Both the position numbers and the translations under genes were made by a program. The notes under the pieces were generated by a model. It was not told where the DNA came from. It made no database searches and saw only the letters and a list, made by a program, of their open reading frames with translations. 64,000 bases of DNA from positions 1,612,001 to 1,676,000 of the forward strand of contig JAKUDP010000003.1 of assembly GCA_022570795.1 (NCBI GenBank). The letters run 5' to 3'. Source of the stretch: Sphaerulina vaccinii (taxonomy: Eukaryota; Ascomycota; Dothideomycetes; Mycosphaerellales; Mycosphaerellaceae). This document shows positions 52,434 to 63,513 of the stretch, one piece after another (position 1 is the stretch's first letter; each line of letters opens with the position of its first letter).

Positions 52434-52850
52434 CAATCTTGCTTCTCTTTTGGCATTATCTTCGAGCGTCGGTTTAACCCTGACTACGTCCAGTCCTTTT
52501 CTTTTGGCCTTTCATTCGAATTTTCCTGACTGAGCCACTTCCCGCTGGGTGTGCAGCGCCCGACCTAACTAGTAGCGTTTCTGCCTACCAAGCAGGCGGC
52601 CACTCGCTCGATCATGACTATCTCCCACGTCCAACTTCTCTTTGGCCAGTACTTGAGCTTCGATGCGGAACGATATGTTTGTAGGCGTCAGCTGTATGGT
52701 GCATACGATATATACATACCATGCCTTGCAGCTCTCTAACACGCCAGCCTGCTTCTTTCTCATATCTCATGCCTCATAATCAAGCTCACTCCCATAGCCA
52801 AACGCCTCGCTTGAGCTCAAAATGCATTCATAGCTCTTATCACGAATTCC
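52434..52850 (+). repeat. degenerate 3' remnants of further tRNA-like copies
   Basis: A T-arm plus acceptor-like 3' end occurs at about 52468-52492 (GTCGG/CTGAC, TACGTCCA). A fuller remnant lies at about 52568-52626, with TAGTAGCG, stem TCTGC/GCAGG around CTACCAA, and a decayed T-arm. Each copy in the array is followed by a short T-rich tract with CTTTTGGC or CTTTGGCC. Confidence 0.5.
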
Positions 52851-53408
52851 TTACAATCCCAAGCTCGCTCTCACATCTCTTCTCACCCTCTTCTCGAACT
52901 CTGGCCTCCGCTCCCTCCACATCTTCGCAGCATCGATGTTCGCGGGACTCTCGTCATTCGGCTCAGCAATCATACTCATGACCGAGATGAGGATCTTCTC
53001 GACACTTTGAATGGGACTCCAGCGTTCTGAGGCGTGCTCGTAGTGGTTTGGGTCGTCTCCGGGAGGGTGGAGGATGGATATGCAGACTACGCCATTGGGG
53101 TATACTATACACCATGAACATCAGCATACACATATCTAAGCCGATGGAGAGTGGCACTGCATACCATTTGGATGCCACAGATCGCAGGTGAACTTCATGG
53201 TCGGCGGCATGAGCGGGTAGTCTTTTGGGAACTTCAGTTCTGCTGGGAAGACGCCGCCTTCAAAGGGAGTTCCTTCAGGCCCCATGATGATTGCTTCCCA
53301 CACGAAGAGGTCATCTTCATTGACTGGTCCGGCGGTTATGCCTTCAGGTGGGTCGACTGTGAGAGCTTTGTACTCTTGGAAGAGTCGTTTCGAGGCGACT
53401 GAATTCAT
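52851..53408 (-). CDS. UBC7: ubiquitin-conjugating enzyme E2, UBC7/UBE2G2 type
   Basis: Two exons, 53408-53165 and 53104-52851, with a 60-nt intron (GTATGC...GTATAG); 165 residues, the exact length of UBE2G2. The splice joins HPN to VYPNGVVCISIL, so Cys89 is the catalytic cysteine. The loop PPGDDPNHYEHASERWSP after it is the long acidic insert that marks the UBC7/UBE2G2 class. The N-terminal helix SKRLFQEYKALT and PPEGITAGPVNEDDLFVWEAIIMGPEGTPFEGG fit. UBC7 builds K48-linked chains on misfolded ER proteins with the Hrd1 and Doa10 ligases (ER-associated degradation), anchored by Cue1 or its equivalent. All key residues look intact. Confidence 0.96.
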
Positions 53409-53855
53409 GGTGGGAGGCTACTAGTAGGCTGTGAGGAGTTTGAATGTAGTTTGCATGTGTATGTCTATGTAGTTGCGATTGCTCGTGATGAGTCGTCGTT
53501 ACGGAGATCGGGCCGCAATTGCCTTCGCCATCTCACCTCCTGCTTTCTTCCATCTCTATTCCACAACACCTCGTCCAACGCGACCGCACAAGTCATCAGG
53601 GTAGGCACTGCGAGTACTGTACGATACGCCAGCATGTATCCTGGAGTCGCTATACTCTGGTCTATTCTGGAAGCGCCGCCGTGAACATCCCTGCTTAACG
53701 CTGAGCCTTACTCGGTGCAGTAGTGCTGTCTCAGTCGAGTACCAGAGAGCGCTTATGTTCTCTCGACTCCACTGAGCATGAACCTCCCGTTCCTGTCAAG
53801 TTGAACATCTTACGAACTCAACTCTGTAGGACATCTGCGAAGCTCAGTCGCGAAC
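53409..53855. promoter_or_regulatory. divergent promoter region between UBC7 and the AlkB-like gene
   Basis: 447 nt between head-to-head genes. No element is identified. Confidence 0.4.
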
Positions 53856-54938
53856 ATGGCATCCGAATCACCACCTGCCAAACTCGTCGAGTTCTACAAT
53901 ACGATCTCCAGCAGCGAGTTGTCAGAACTCCTGTCCAGGCCAGACGTCCTCGACCCGCGACTCCATGCCAGGTCAGGACCTCCCGCAGGATGTATGCTGC
54001 AATCTTCCTTTCCAGATATTGGCCATCTCCAGGATAACTACCCCAAACTACAAGAAGCGCTTTATGACTTCAGAGGTGGCTACTGTGTGATGTGCCATCT
54101 GCCACCTGAAAGACGTCACTTGGACAAGAAGCATGCGCACAGCTGTCAAGGCTCCGGTGTGAGAAGCGCAAAGGAGATTCCTGGACTACTTGTGTTTCCT
54201 GCTTTGTTGAGGGAACCATTGGTGCGCAGAAAGCTTACCGATGATGTGCTGCTCAATCCGGAGTATGACTTTCTTCGAGTGAAGCAGGATCTGTTGGGAT
54301 TGAAAGGTCAGAATCACGCCTTACCGGACAGGGTGGCCTCTCTGCTCGGAAGCGTGCTCGATCTTGGCTCCAAAACTGCTTGTCTGCAGTTGGCTTCCAG
54401 TAAAGAATGCCCGTCCTTGCGCAAAGACGAAGGTCAAGGCGACAAGCTACTTCATGTCCCTCTGGGTTGTGATTACATACTTGTCCTTGGCCTGGACGAG
54501 CAAGACATGGCACAAGGAGATTCAAGCAATAGAACTGAGCAGACCGACTCGCCATCATCTGCCAAGCGCAGCTGGCGCGAGCTGATCGTGGACTCGGACG
54601 ATGAACGTTACGATGGCCCTAGAGCCAAGCCTCAAAATCGTCAAGACTCCGATGAGGCAACTGAAGCTAGCGGGAAGCATCTGTGTACAGCGGAGAGACC
54701 TGCATCAGTGAGACCGGATCCAGGCCAGATCGCTATTGTGCTGCGTGCCGGCGATGTTGTAACAGTGACTGGTCCTGCGCGTCGGGCATGGAGCAGTATT
54801 GCCAAAGTCATTCCTGGGACATGGCCAGCCTGGGAGCAAGATTGGCCATGCTGGGAAGAGGCGACTGCTGCGAACTACGAGCTGCAGAAATTCAAAGGCT
54901 GTATGAACGGCATGGCAGTCGATTTGATGATCCACTAG
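53856..54938 (+). CDS. AlkB-like (2-oxoglutarate/Fe(II) oxygenase fold) protein without metal ligands
   Basis: Single exon, 360 residues. The N-terminus (KLVEFYNTISSSELSELLS, VLDPRLHA) is followed by a Cys/His patch at residues 77-97 (YCVMCHLPPERRH, then DKKHAHSC). An AlkB-like core runs from about 105: IPGLLVFPALLREPL, LLHVPLGCDYILVLGLD near 198-214, an acidic Ser-rich insert, then IVLRAGDVVTVTGPARRAW and IPGTWPAWEQDWP. These match the strand order of fungal ALKBH1-like proteins. The usual HxD is replaced by Arg189-Lys-Asp, the second metal His (normally WH after the Arg-Ala/Leu) by Ser313, and no C-terminal Arg pair for 2-oxoglutarate is seen. The protein is therefore likely a catalytically dead homologue or evolving freely. 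Family assignment rests on recalled family patterns. Confidence 0.6.
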   Translation: MASESPPAKLVEFYNTISSSELSELLSRPDVLDPRLHARSGPPAGCMLQSSFPDIGHLQDNYPKLQEALYDFRGGYCVMCHLPPERRHLDKKHAHSCQGSGVRSAKEIPGLLVFPALLREPLVRRKLTDDVLLNPEYDFLRVKQDLLGLKGQNHALPDRVASLLGSVLDLGSKTACLQLASSKECPSLRKDEGQGDKLLHVPLGCDYILVLGLDEQDMAQGDSSNRTEQTDSPSSAKRSWRELIVDSDDERYDGPRAKPQNRQDSDEATEASGKHLCTAERPASVRPDPGQIAIVLRAGDVVTVTGPARRAWSSIAKVIPGTWPAWEQDWPCWEEATAANYELQKFKGCMNGMAVDLMIH

Positions 54939-55805
54939 CGGTGGTCTACATCGAGCTTCTTGTTCACAGCGTTACGTCGCCACAAATGTCATGGATGTCA
55001 TCAAAGCTTAGGCTGACGCCACAGAGAAAGTCTGGAGTCACACTTCAGACACACAACTTGAAGAGCCCGACCATCATCTTCGACGTCCAGTATGCAAGTG
55101 TAAGTGTAAGTGCAAGTGCAAGTGCAAGAGCAAGAGCAAGACTGCCGCAGCGCTTCGCGGGCAAACATCGGCAGCGATGTGGATATGGTCTAGCTATCGG
55201 CGTAGACCCGAACCGATAGCTTGGGAGGCACAGTAACTTCGACACAATGACTTCGTTTTCATTGAGACCAGTGGAAGCGCGCTTGGCAAGTACTGAGCGG
55301 CTTTAGCTGCCACTAAAGAACTTGTAAGCAGCTTACCATGCTCCATAGCCCCTGCAAGGCGACTACAGAATGTGCCTGAGACCACGATGCGGCACAATAC
55401 TTACGCAGATCAGAGTAGGGTCCTGGACCTAAGCCTCTACACAAATGTGAGGCCATCGAGCCCAGAAGCGCCCTCTACGGCACTGAGACAACAACATGAG
55501 TGCATTTGGAGGCGCCCAGTGTGCTGCCGATAGGAGATCCTGATGCCCGTCAACCATGTAGCCTGGTCCTGCAAGTGCGCACACAAGGCGAAGCAGAAGT
55601 GACTTGAGCGCTTCGCGATGATATGTACTTATATGCGGCATGACACAGCTCGTTGAATGTCACTACTCATGTCCTACGACCATACCAGCGCTTCACTGCC
55701 CCAACATTGCGACAACTCCACGTCCACACGGGAAGAAAGACCACGACACTACCTCTCCGCGCTTACTGGTGACACTGCTTGTGTTGAGCCAGCATTCCGA
55801 ATAGA
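54939..55805. other. gene-free stretch of about 870 nt
   Basis: Contains the hexanucleotide microsatellite at 55094-55140. No supported gene; the minus-strand frame at 55429-55641 has no motif. Confidence 0.5.
55094..55140 (+). repeat. hexanucleotide microsatellite (GYAAGW)n, about eight units
   Basis: GCAAGT, GTAAGT and GCAAGA units follow one another with transitions only. The encoded minus-strand frame is a Leu/Ala/Thr run of no significance. Confidence 0.85.
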
Positions 55806-58436
55806 ATGCCCACTCGGATTGTCTCGAATGGCTGGGCGAAGCTTCGACATGCCACCATCCTGTCGTCTCTGATCCTGATTACCGCAGCACAGTCGGGATC
55901 CACAGGACTAGGGAGCACACTTGCGTTGCAGCACGGCCCTTACAGCAATGTCACAGCGACTTCGTCTTTCCGGCAAACACAAAGTACTACCACCTCAGCA
56001 CTGTTCTCCACGGAAACCTCTTCGACTTTGAGCGAAGGTAACGTGCAACCAACACAATTCACTTGGAACTCCGGCTCTGCGCTGCCACCGACCACGAGTA
56101 GTTTGTCGCGCACAACGAGCACAACGAGCACAACAATCATCGCGGCCACTGGAATCGAAGCAATTTCGAGCAAAGCCGCGATCGCGACGGAGCTCGGTAT
56201 CGTGTTTCCTGTCATACAAGATTGGCTGGACGATCAAAGTGAAGACACGGGCCCAGTGATTATTGCCTTGAACAAAATCGAAGCAACTTCGCAGAGCTTA
56301 CTGGCCAGACTGAAAACCGAGGATGATACAGATGCCGGATGCACGCATTCTCTCTTTTCTTTGCTGACATGTACTATCAGTACAGTCTCGAGTATTACAT
56401 CTGGCATCACTGGCGGCATGGTCGATTCTGTCAAGACGCAGCTCGTTGGTCTCAAGACTTTGACCACGGCACTCAAGGAAGAAGCCAAGCCAGAGAGTCA
56501 GTCAAAGCCCACGAATTCAGCATCACCATCGACCTCGACACCGACATCAACATCGACATCGTCCTGCACGTCAGGCACATCTGTTACCGAGCAGTACCAT
56601 GTCACTTGCTTCACAACTATTATCAGTTCCACCACGACGGAGTCATGCCAAACAGCCACTTCCATCGTTAGCGGGTGTAGTGTCTCTGCTTCGACCACGA
56701 CTACTACTGTGTCTACATTGCTAGCAGCACTCTGTGCGCAGACCGGCTGTTCGAGCTGCACTGCTACCTATCCGGCTCCAGTGGTGACTGCACATTGCAT
56801 CGACTGCACTACCTCAGAAGGTCGGGAATATGTGCCCCAAGCTACCACAGTACCGGAGGGTGCCGCCAAGGCGGATGTCCTGGACAGCCTTCCACTGGAT
56901 GGGACCGACTCGAATCAGAAGCGAACGCTTTCCACGCCATATCACTTTTCTTCGGGTCCACAGACATCGGAGGACTACGATGATCTGCAGCCTTACTACG
57001 CTTTCTTCATCGCCCAGCTTGCAGATCCTAATTTGCTCAATGTCCCTCATCGTTGACTCGGTACTGGCGGATCTTCTTCCGCTCTACTTCGAGAGTACAA
57101 CGACGAACCACTCACGATGACTGTACAAGGTCTGTTTGGATGCACATCGATCGGTTTGATATCTCGCCGAGGTGTCTACATGAACCACAGTAGGTTTTCC
57201 CAATCTGCATCATCAATGTCTGCCCATATATCTAGCTCTTGCTAATATGAGTTAGTATTTGAGGATCCAGGCTTCGAAATGTATATTGATGAGAACGGCT
57301 TGCGCGTGAACAGCTTTGATGCGGATATGGCTCGTGCTGTCCCACAAGGCGACCAAGGGTCAGTGCCAATGAACCAAGTCTTCGCTCAGTCTGGAGAGGA
57401 CGAACCTTGGTTGCCTGACCTGGAGGCCTTTTCGATGGCAGGAGAGGCATTTGAACCAGGCCAAGCTGGAGGCGTTCGTGCTATCATTGTTTAACCCTGC
57501 GGCAGTCGACAATGACGACGCTTACAAGTACCCACGCGAAGTACAACGGCTCCGGGACATGCTGGCCAAGTATGAAAGTGCAGACACGCCAATCCAGTCT
57601 TTCATCTACACCAAGACGAATGCGTTCGAGTCCAATGTGACCAGTATACCTTGACGGGCAAGGTACTGTTCCAGTACGATCCGGCTGAAGCTATCGTTGC
57701 GAAAGATGTCCCACAGGATGATGGCTCCACTCAGCGACGTTGCATCCAGTATGCAGCTGTGAAACTGTGGATTGATCATCCCACGAGTCTCGGCGCGTCT
57801 GCTTGGGATCCGTTCTACGAAGACAATTGGGCTGGATCTGTGCCATATGTTCAGCCTGCGGGAGATACACACATCATATCACGAGACGACTTACCAGCTG
57901 CATGTGTTGTTGTCGCGGACGCAACATTGACCAGTCTGAGTGCTACGGCCTCTGTATCATCGACTCCACCCACGACGTTCAGCACAGTCCTGGTCACAAG
58001 CACTAGTGCTGCCGAGGCAAATTATACTGTCTACACTGGAATAGTTGACGGAATCACTACTTTGCTCACATATGGGACCGCAATTTCGACCAGCTCTGAA
58101 CTACCTCCATCAACTACCAGCTCGGTCAATGCAGCAACAACGTCTGCCGAGACACTTGTCGAAGTTCTCGAAGGCACTTCGGTAGTGGCTACACTGACGA
58201 CCAATGTCGCAAGTTCTACTACCTCGCCTCCTTCGACAACGTTCTCGTACCTGCCGGACGCTCAGTATCAAGGAAAGTGCTACACCGAGGTGTCGAGGGA
58301 TGCTTATGGCCAATGCCAATGGGAGGGCAAGAATGGCATCGTTGCGACTGGCGCATGTCCATCTGATGCAGCTTGTTCGAGCAACGGAGCTTCATGTTCG
58401 AGTGGTAGTGATAGCGGGTCTATCGGCTGTACATAG
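55806..58436 (+). pseudogene. large Ser/Thr-rich secreted protein gene broken by one stop and two frameshifts
   Basis: The start at 55806 gives a signal-like N-terminus (KLRHATILSSLILITAAQSGS), then Ser/Thr-rich sequence and a Cys-containing region (EQYHVTCFTTIISS, SCTATYPAPVV). An in-frame TGA at 57054 interrupts it; the same frame then continues with a typical motif for this secreted family (MTVQGLFGCTSIGLISRRGVY). A good 66-nt intron at 57190-57255 leads into FEDPGF and ends GGVRAIIV. Then coding-like sequence shifts frame near 57485 (AYKYPREVQRLRDM, FIYTKTNAFE) and shifts back near 57630 into TGKVLFQYDPAEA, a Thr/Ser-rich stretch and a Cys-rich C-terminus ending SIGCT. An intact relative would exceed 800 residues. 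Assembly error cannot be excluded, but three lesions in 600 nt favour decay. Confidence 0.7.
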
Positions 58437-58887
58437 TAGAGATGAACGTTTCATACGAAAGTGATCTCTCGCTGCTACTGCAAGTTTCAGTGGCCCCATG
58501 AATGCATCTTCGCGGTGGATACAGTGGAGCTCCATCCACTGTTGCCAAGCGACATGCCAAGAGCGCTAAGTGCGTTTCAAGCTTCGTGCTGTGCCTCTTT
58601 GTGCTTGCTACGTCCAGTAGAACGCTGTATTGGGGCGCTATGCCGCCGTGGGCTTATTTCGGCTGTGTGATGAATCGCGGAGAAGGATCACTTACCTGCC
58701 ACAGGAACGTCACCGCACATGTGGCATAGCATGCTAGAAACATGGGAGTCTGTTAGGAAGCCTCGCCTGTGCGAAACACACTCCTGGCTCTGCCTTACTG
58801 CTGCGACTGATTGTTTCGTCCATCCTCCTTCTCTGAAACCTTACATGTCAGCCAGAACAACAGCATTGTCGCTCAATCGCCATCGCC
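58437..58887. other. intergenic between two broken secreted-protein genes
   Basis: About 450 nt with no motif-bearing frame. Confidence 0.5.
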
Positions 58888-59631
58888 ATGCAGTCCTCCA
58901 GCATCCTGAGCATTTTGCTTCTACCATACCTGGCATTCGCTTTCGTGTAAGGAACCTGCGATTTTGTGAGCGCAAGACACTGACATTTCTGCAGAGGCAA
59001 TCTGACGATCGCTTTCTCCACCGCCGACGCAGACTCAACATGTCAGGCCGGGAGTGCGGCAGAGGGCCCATCTCTCACCACTTACAGCGTGCCTTTCGCA
59101 TTCACTTGTTTCAACCTCAGTGACATATTCTCACAAAGGAACAGCACGGGAACCCAGCTGGGCAACGGCGTGTAACGTTTTGATAGCCGCACCGTCTCCA
59201 GCCGCGAGATCGGTGTCAACTACACTCTTGCCAACCTTGACAGATACGATACAGGGGCCAACTACTCGCAAGTCTGGTTTCAGCAAGTCAATCTGACGAG
59301 TGACGAGGGTGGCGAGGGGGAATAAGCTGGGCGACTCTTCACGACGTATTGGCTCCCGGATTGTGCCATGCTGAGCACGGCGAATGGAGGAGATGACCCA
59401 GTTGAGTGGAATCCCTGGTATGTGCAGAGTTGCCAGAGCGCATCGGATGGAGACTGTCATACTGTGCCACGCAACATCCAGAGCTTCTCGATTGTGGAAT
59501 ACCAGTCGGATGGCTCTGGACAGAAATGCCTGGATTGGTCGTTCCCTGCCAGTGCCTCGCAGTACTCGCGACGAAGTGCTCTATTCGTGGGTGGAGTGGC
59601 GGCATTGTTCGCTATGTGGAGTGTGTTGTAG
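58888..59631 (+). pseudogene. secreted, possibly GPI-anchored protein gene with two in-frame TAA codons
   Basis: Exon 1 (58888-58946) encodes a signal peptide, MQSSSILSILLLPYLAFAFV; a 48-nt intron (GTAAGG, CACTGAC branch, CTGCAG) leads to exon 2 (58995-59631). The single frame of 232 codons encodes LTIAFSTADADSTCQAG, FAFTCFNLSDIF, NYTLANLDRYDTGANYSQVWF, CQSASDGDCHTVP and a hydrophobic C-terminal tail (SALFVGGVAALFAMWSVL) suggesting a GPI anchor or membrane end. It is interrupted only by TAA at 59173-59175 and TAA at 59323-59325. The frame, splice sites and Cys pattern stay coherent on both sides of each stop, so the breaks look recent. Both could arise from CAA by a C-to-T change. Function unknown. 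Confidence 0.72.
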
Positions 59632-60651
59632 ATGGTGGAACGAAGGAGAAGGACGGTGTTGGAGATGCCTGCCTATGCCCTATCGGGGCCTGAAAAGTGG
59701 AGCTTGACCTAAGTCGTCTGAGCTGGCGAGATAACAGCTTCTGTAGCACTTCAGCATGAGCGTAGCCAAATGAGGCAAGCAGAGATGCAACCCATCTTTC
59801 GTGTCGTGGTAGTAGAGATGCTCGTTGTTGGCATGTTAAGAGGAGATGACAGAGCGAGAGAGTGCTTCATGGAGAGATCTCAATCAGCGGCGTCGGCGTT
59901 CGGAATTGCCAAAGAATCAGTCCAGCCCAGGCTGCCACTTCCACTTATCATCCTTCCTCTTCCTCTTCTCACTTTGACTACATTTCTCAACTGCATCTAC
60001 CACTCCGCCTCTACTCACTGCTCGATCAATGTACAGCATGTTGAGGATAGATACTGTTGCTGCTGTCACGTCTGGCCTACGGCGAACAGGCTCGAACTTG
60101 AACATGGGCCTACACCCCACACGAGCTCGATACTGTCGACAGCAACAACGCTGAAGACATCTTCCATACCGACTTGACATCAATTACGCCAGATCGAATA
60201 CAAGGCACATGGGCAACTGTTCATCCTGTCTTCAGTCAGTGCTCCTGCCTCCATTAAAGATGCATCATGCATCTGCTGGAAGATTGCTCTCTTGAAGCCA
60301 CTGTATGCTCCAAGCACGAGGCCGGACCAATTGTTACTATTCCTGTCATGAACATGGATAAGGTAACATCGCTATGCATGACCCTGCGCGAAGTTAGCTA
60401 TCTGAGATCGGTCTTGAAGTCCGTCCTGGCTACAAGAGATAGGGAGACGCGATGCAACAATACAGCCCTCAAGAAACTGCCGACTTCACGAAGCAGTTGT
60501 TTGCTGATAAGGCTATTCCAAGACCTACAAGTACACTCTGGATATGTTGCCCCGCTGGCCGCTCCCTCCTACCAATCTTTTGCTTGCGCATATGCCACGA
60601 CCCTCGAGACATCCTGACGTCCTCTCAAGGATCTAGCACGAGTCACCGACA
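59632..60651. other. gene-free stretch of about 1 kb upstream of the OPT gene
   Basis: Frames at 59770-60177 and 60267-60617 (+) lack motifs or introns and are not called. Presumably holds the OPT promoter. Confidence 0.5.
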
Positions 60652-63513
60652 ATGTCGAAGAAGGGCGAAGAGACTGTAGAGGCTGTTGAGCCTGTGACAC
60701 CCACCAGGGAGGTCGTGTCTGAGAAGGTGCCAGTCGTGGCTTTCGCTGAGAGCGTGGAAGAGCATGCGCTACCACCGCCACCACCAGACTAGTGAATATT
60801 CTGTCCAGAGAGTGCCGAAAGTGACTTTAAATATCTGACAATTGCTCGTAGCAATCGAATTTTCGAGACCACACACAATGAAGCGATCAAACTGGAAGAC
60901 AAATTGCACGACTTGTCGCTTGAAAGAACAGTCAAAATCATCAAGGAACTCGTATACATGCATGAGGCCGATCCTAACTTCTCTGGAGACATGATGAATC
61001 AGATGAAGGACTTTCTCGCTGACCTGCCGACGTCCGACATGCCAGAGAAGAATGACACACTGCGATGTATGAAGCTGGAAGCTCTTCTGGCCACGGAGAA
61101 CTCTCCCTACGTTGAGGTCCGCGCAAATGTCGACCCGACTGATGATCCAAGTCTACCTTGTTCCACCATTCGAGCTTGGTTCATTGGTGTCTCATTCTGT
61201 TGCATCGGCACCTTTATCGACACCTTGTTCGCATTTCGATATCCTAGTATTTCGATTGCCTCTGCGGTGGCTCAACTGGTTGCCTGTGAGTAACAGCACA
61301 TCGAGGCACTGTATACGACTGACTCATATATCTTGCAGATCCTACAGGTTGCTTCCTCGCTCGCGTAACACCAAGATGGAGCTTTACTGTTTTTGGCTGC
61401 AAGTTTCACTTGAATCCTGGACCTTTCAATCAGAAGGAACATGTGCTGATTTCCATCATGGCAAACGTCACATTCACTGCACCGTACACTTTCTACATTG
61501 TCCCTGTACAAGCAATGAAGCAGTATTTCGACATGCCATTTGCGTACGACCGAGGATATCAGATCTGCATCTCGCTTGCCGTCAACCTTTTCGGGCTGGG
61601 AATGGCTGGTCTGCTGAGGCGATTCCTGGTTTGGCCTTCTGTCGCCATCTGGCCAGAAAGCCTTCCGACCATTGCACTGATCAGAGCGTTCCATACTCAA
61701 ATCGACGAGCCTGTGCCTGGCCCATTCAAGCGCATCTACACCTGGTCTAGGGAAAAGATCTTCCTGATCGCAACTCTGTGCATGACAGTCTACTTCATAC
61801 TGCCGGGGTATGTAACGGTCGTCACAAAGCTCAATCTGAAGCTGACCAACCAATGCAGATATGTCTTTGGCGCCATGTCCATCTTCTCATGGATGACTTG
61901 GATCTCCCCGTAAGTGTCTCTGCACTTGTATCGTGGCAAGGCTGACTATCACAGAAACAACATCGCTCTTGATGCAGTGGCAGGAATACAGGGTGGTGTC
62001 GGTCTCAATCCGTGGCCCACCTTCGACTGGAACTTGGGTCAGGGCAGAGGGCTGTATCTGCCAACGTTCGCCGTGGTTAACCAGTGTGCTGGTATTGTCA
62101 TCGCCGCCGTGATGATACTCGCCATCTGGTATACCAACGGCTGGCAGACTGGCTATCTTCCGATCAACTCACAGGGGACTTTCGACAACACTGGAGGCAA
62201 CTTCAAGGTTACCAAAGTGCTGAACAGCCTGGGACGACTTGACGAAAACCTCTACCACAAATACTCGCAGCCTTGGTTCTCAGCTGGATACATCGTGTAT
62301 AACATCTGGTGTTTCGCTTCCTATTCGGCATCCCTCTCCTACGTATATCTCTTTCACCGGCAGACCATCGTGCGTGGGTTCAAGGGCATCTTTCGACAAG
62401 CTTTCCATAAGGTCGATGATCCAGATGTCGGAGATGATGTCCACACACGGCTCATGAGGTCCTACAAGAATGTGCCTGACTGGCATTACATTGTTCTCCT
62501 CATTGTCCCAATCTTCTTCGGAGTCGCTGCAATTGTAGGCTGGCCAACTGGAGCGCCCGTCAGTGCCCTCTTCTACGGCCTCATCATGCCCGCAATCTTC
62601 ATCCTTCCCGTCGGAGTCATTCAAGCCGTTACTGGTCAAGCCGTTGCGATCAATGTCCTAGCAGCTCTGGTGGGCGGCTTCATCAATGCTGGCAACGCGA
62701 ATGGTCTCATGTACTTCAAATGTTGGGCCTACCTATCGTCGTACCAAGCACTCTACTTTTGCATGGATCTGAAGACAGCCCATTACATGAAAGTCCCTCC
62801 ACGAGTGGTTTTCTGGGCTCAAATAATTGCCACCATCATTCTCGCAATGGTCTCCGCGTTGCAGTACAACTTCATCATGGGCATTCGAGACGTTTGTACT
62901 CCTGATGCACCCTTCAGAATGACCTGTCCATATCAGAAAGGCTTCTACACAACCACCATATTCTGGGGTGTCATCTCTCCAAAGAAGCTCTTTGGTGCAG
63001 GCCAAAGGTACAACATGATGCTGCTTGGGTTTCCCCTTGGATTTATTTTGGTGTTCATCTACTGGCTTCTCAAGAAATTGTATCCTCGCTCGAGCTACCT
63101 AAGACAGGTCCATCCAGTTATGCTTTGTATGGGGCCTGTATCCTACGGTTCGCCCTACAATCTGGCGTTCAATTTGAGCAATCTGTATATTAACCTCATC
63201 TCGTTTGTGTATATCCGGAAGCGATACCTTGCGTTCTGGTCAAAGGTAAGGTCTTCCGCACAAAGCTCAAGATGTCTTGCTAACAATTTCATGTCCACAG
63301 TGGAACTACGTTATCAGCGCGGCCTTTTCTTGCGGCATTGCCATCTCTGCTATGATCATCTTTTTCGCTTTGAACTTGCCAAAGGGAGGTACTCTTTCGC
63401 TCGATTGGTGGGGCAACTCGGTCGTCAACTTGGGCTGCGAAGGCGAGGGTGGCTGTCCACGGCTAGAGATTGGAGAAAGTGGTATCTTTGGGCCTTCTTC
63501 GTGGACTTCTTGA
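60652..63513 (+). CDS. OPT-family oligopeptide transporter (Isp4/Opt1-like)
   Basis: Six exons: 60652-60791, 60852-61285, 61339-61807, 61859-61909, 61955-63245 and 63301-63513; 865 residues, normal for the family. The first intron (60 nt, GTGAAT, ATCTGAC branch, TCGTAG) removes two stops and keeps frame; the others are 45-55 nt, mostly with GTGAGT, GTATGT, GTAAGT or GTAAGG donors. A hydrophilic N-terminus ends with NSPYVEVRANVDPTDD and PCSTIRAWFIGVSFC (first helix). Later motifs: GCKFHLNPGPFNQKEHVLI, ALIRAFHT, GYVFGAMSIFSWMTWISPNNIALDAV, LFYGLIMPAIFILPVG, and the C-terminal NYVISAAFSCGIAIS. OPT proteins import small peptides, glutathione or siderophore-like conjugates with protons across the plasma membrane. 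Substrate not deducible. Apparently intact, in contrast to the two genes upstream. Confidence 0.93.

Noticed and set aside
57054..57056. TGA in the secreted-protein gene as selenocysteine or programmed readthrough
   Set aside because: Filamentous ascomycetes lack the selenocysteine system, no readthrough context is evident, and two further frame lesions follow, so decay is simpler.
60267..60617. A 116-codon plus-strand gene upstream of the OPT transporter
   Set aside because: No recognisable motif, and composition is not distinguishable from chance.
60792..60822. A 31-nt intron joining the OPT first exon at a nearer AG
   Set aside because: Too short for fungal splicing; the 60-nt alternative has a proper branch point and keeps the frame.
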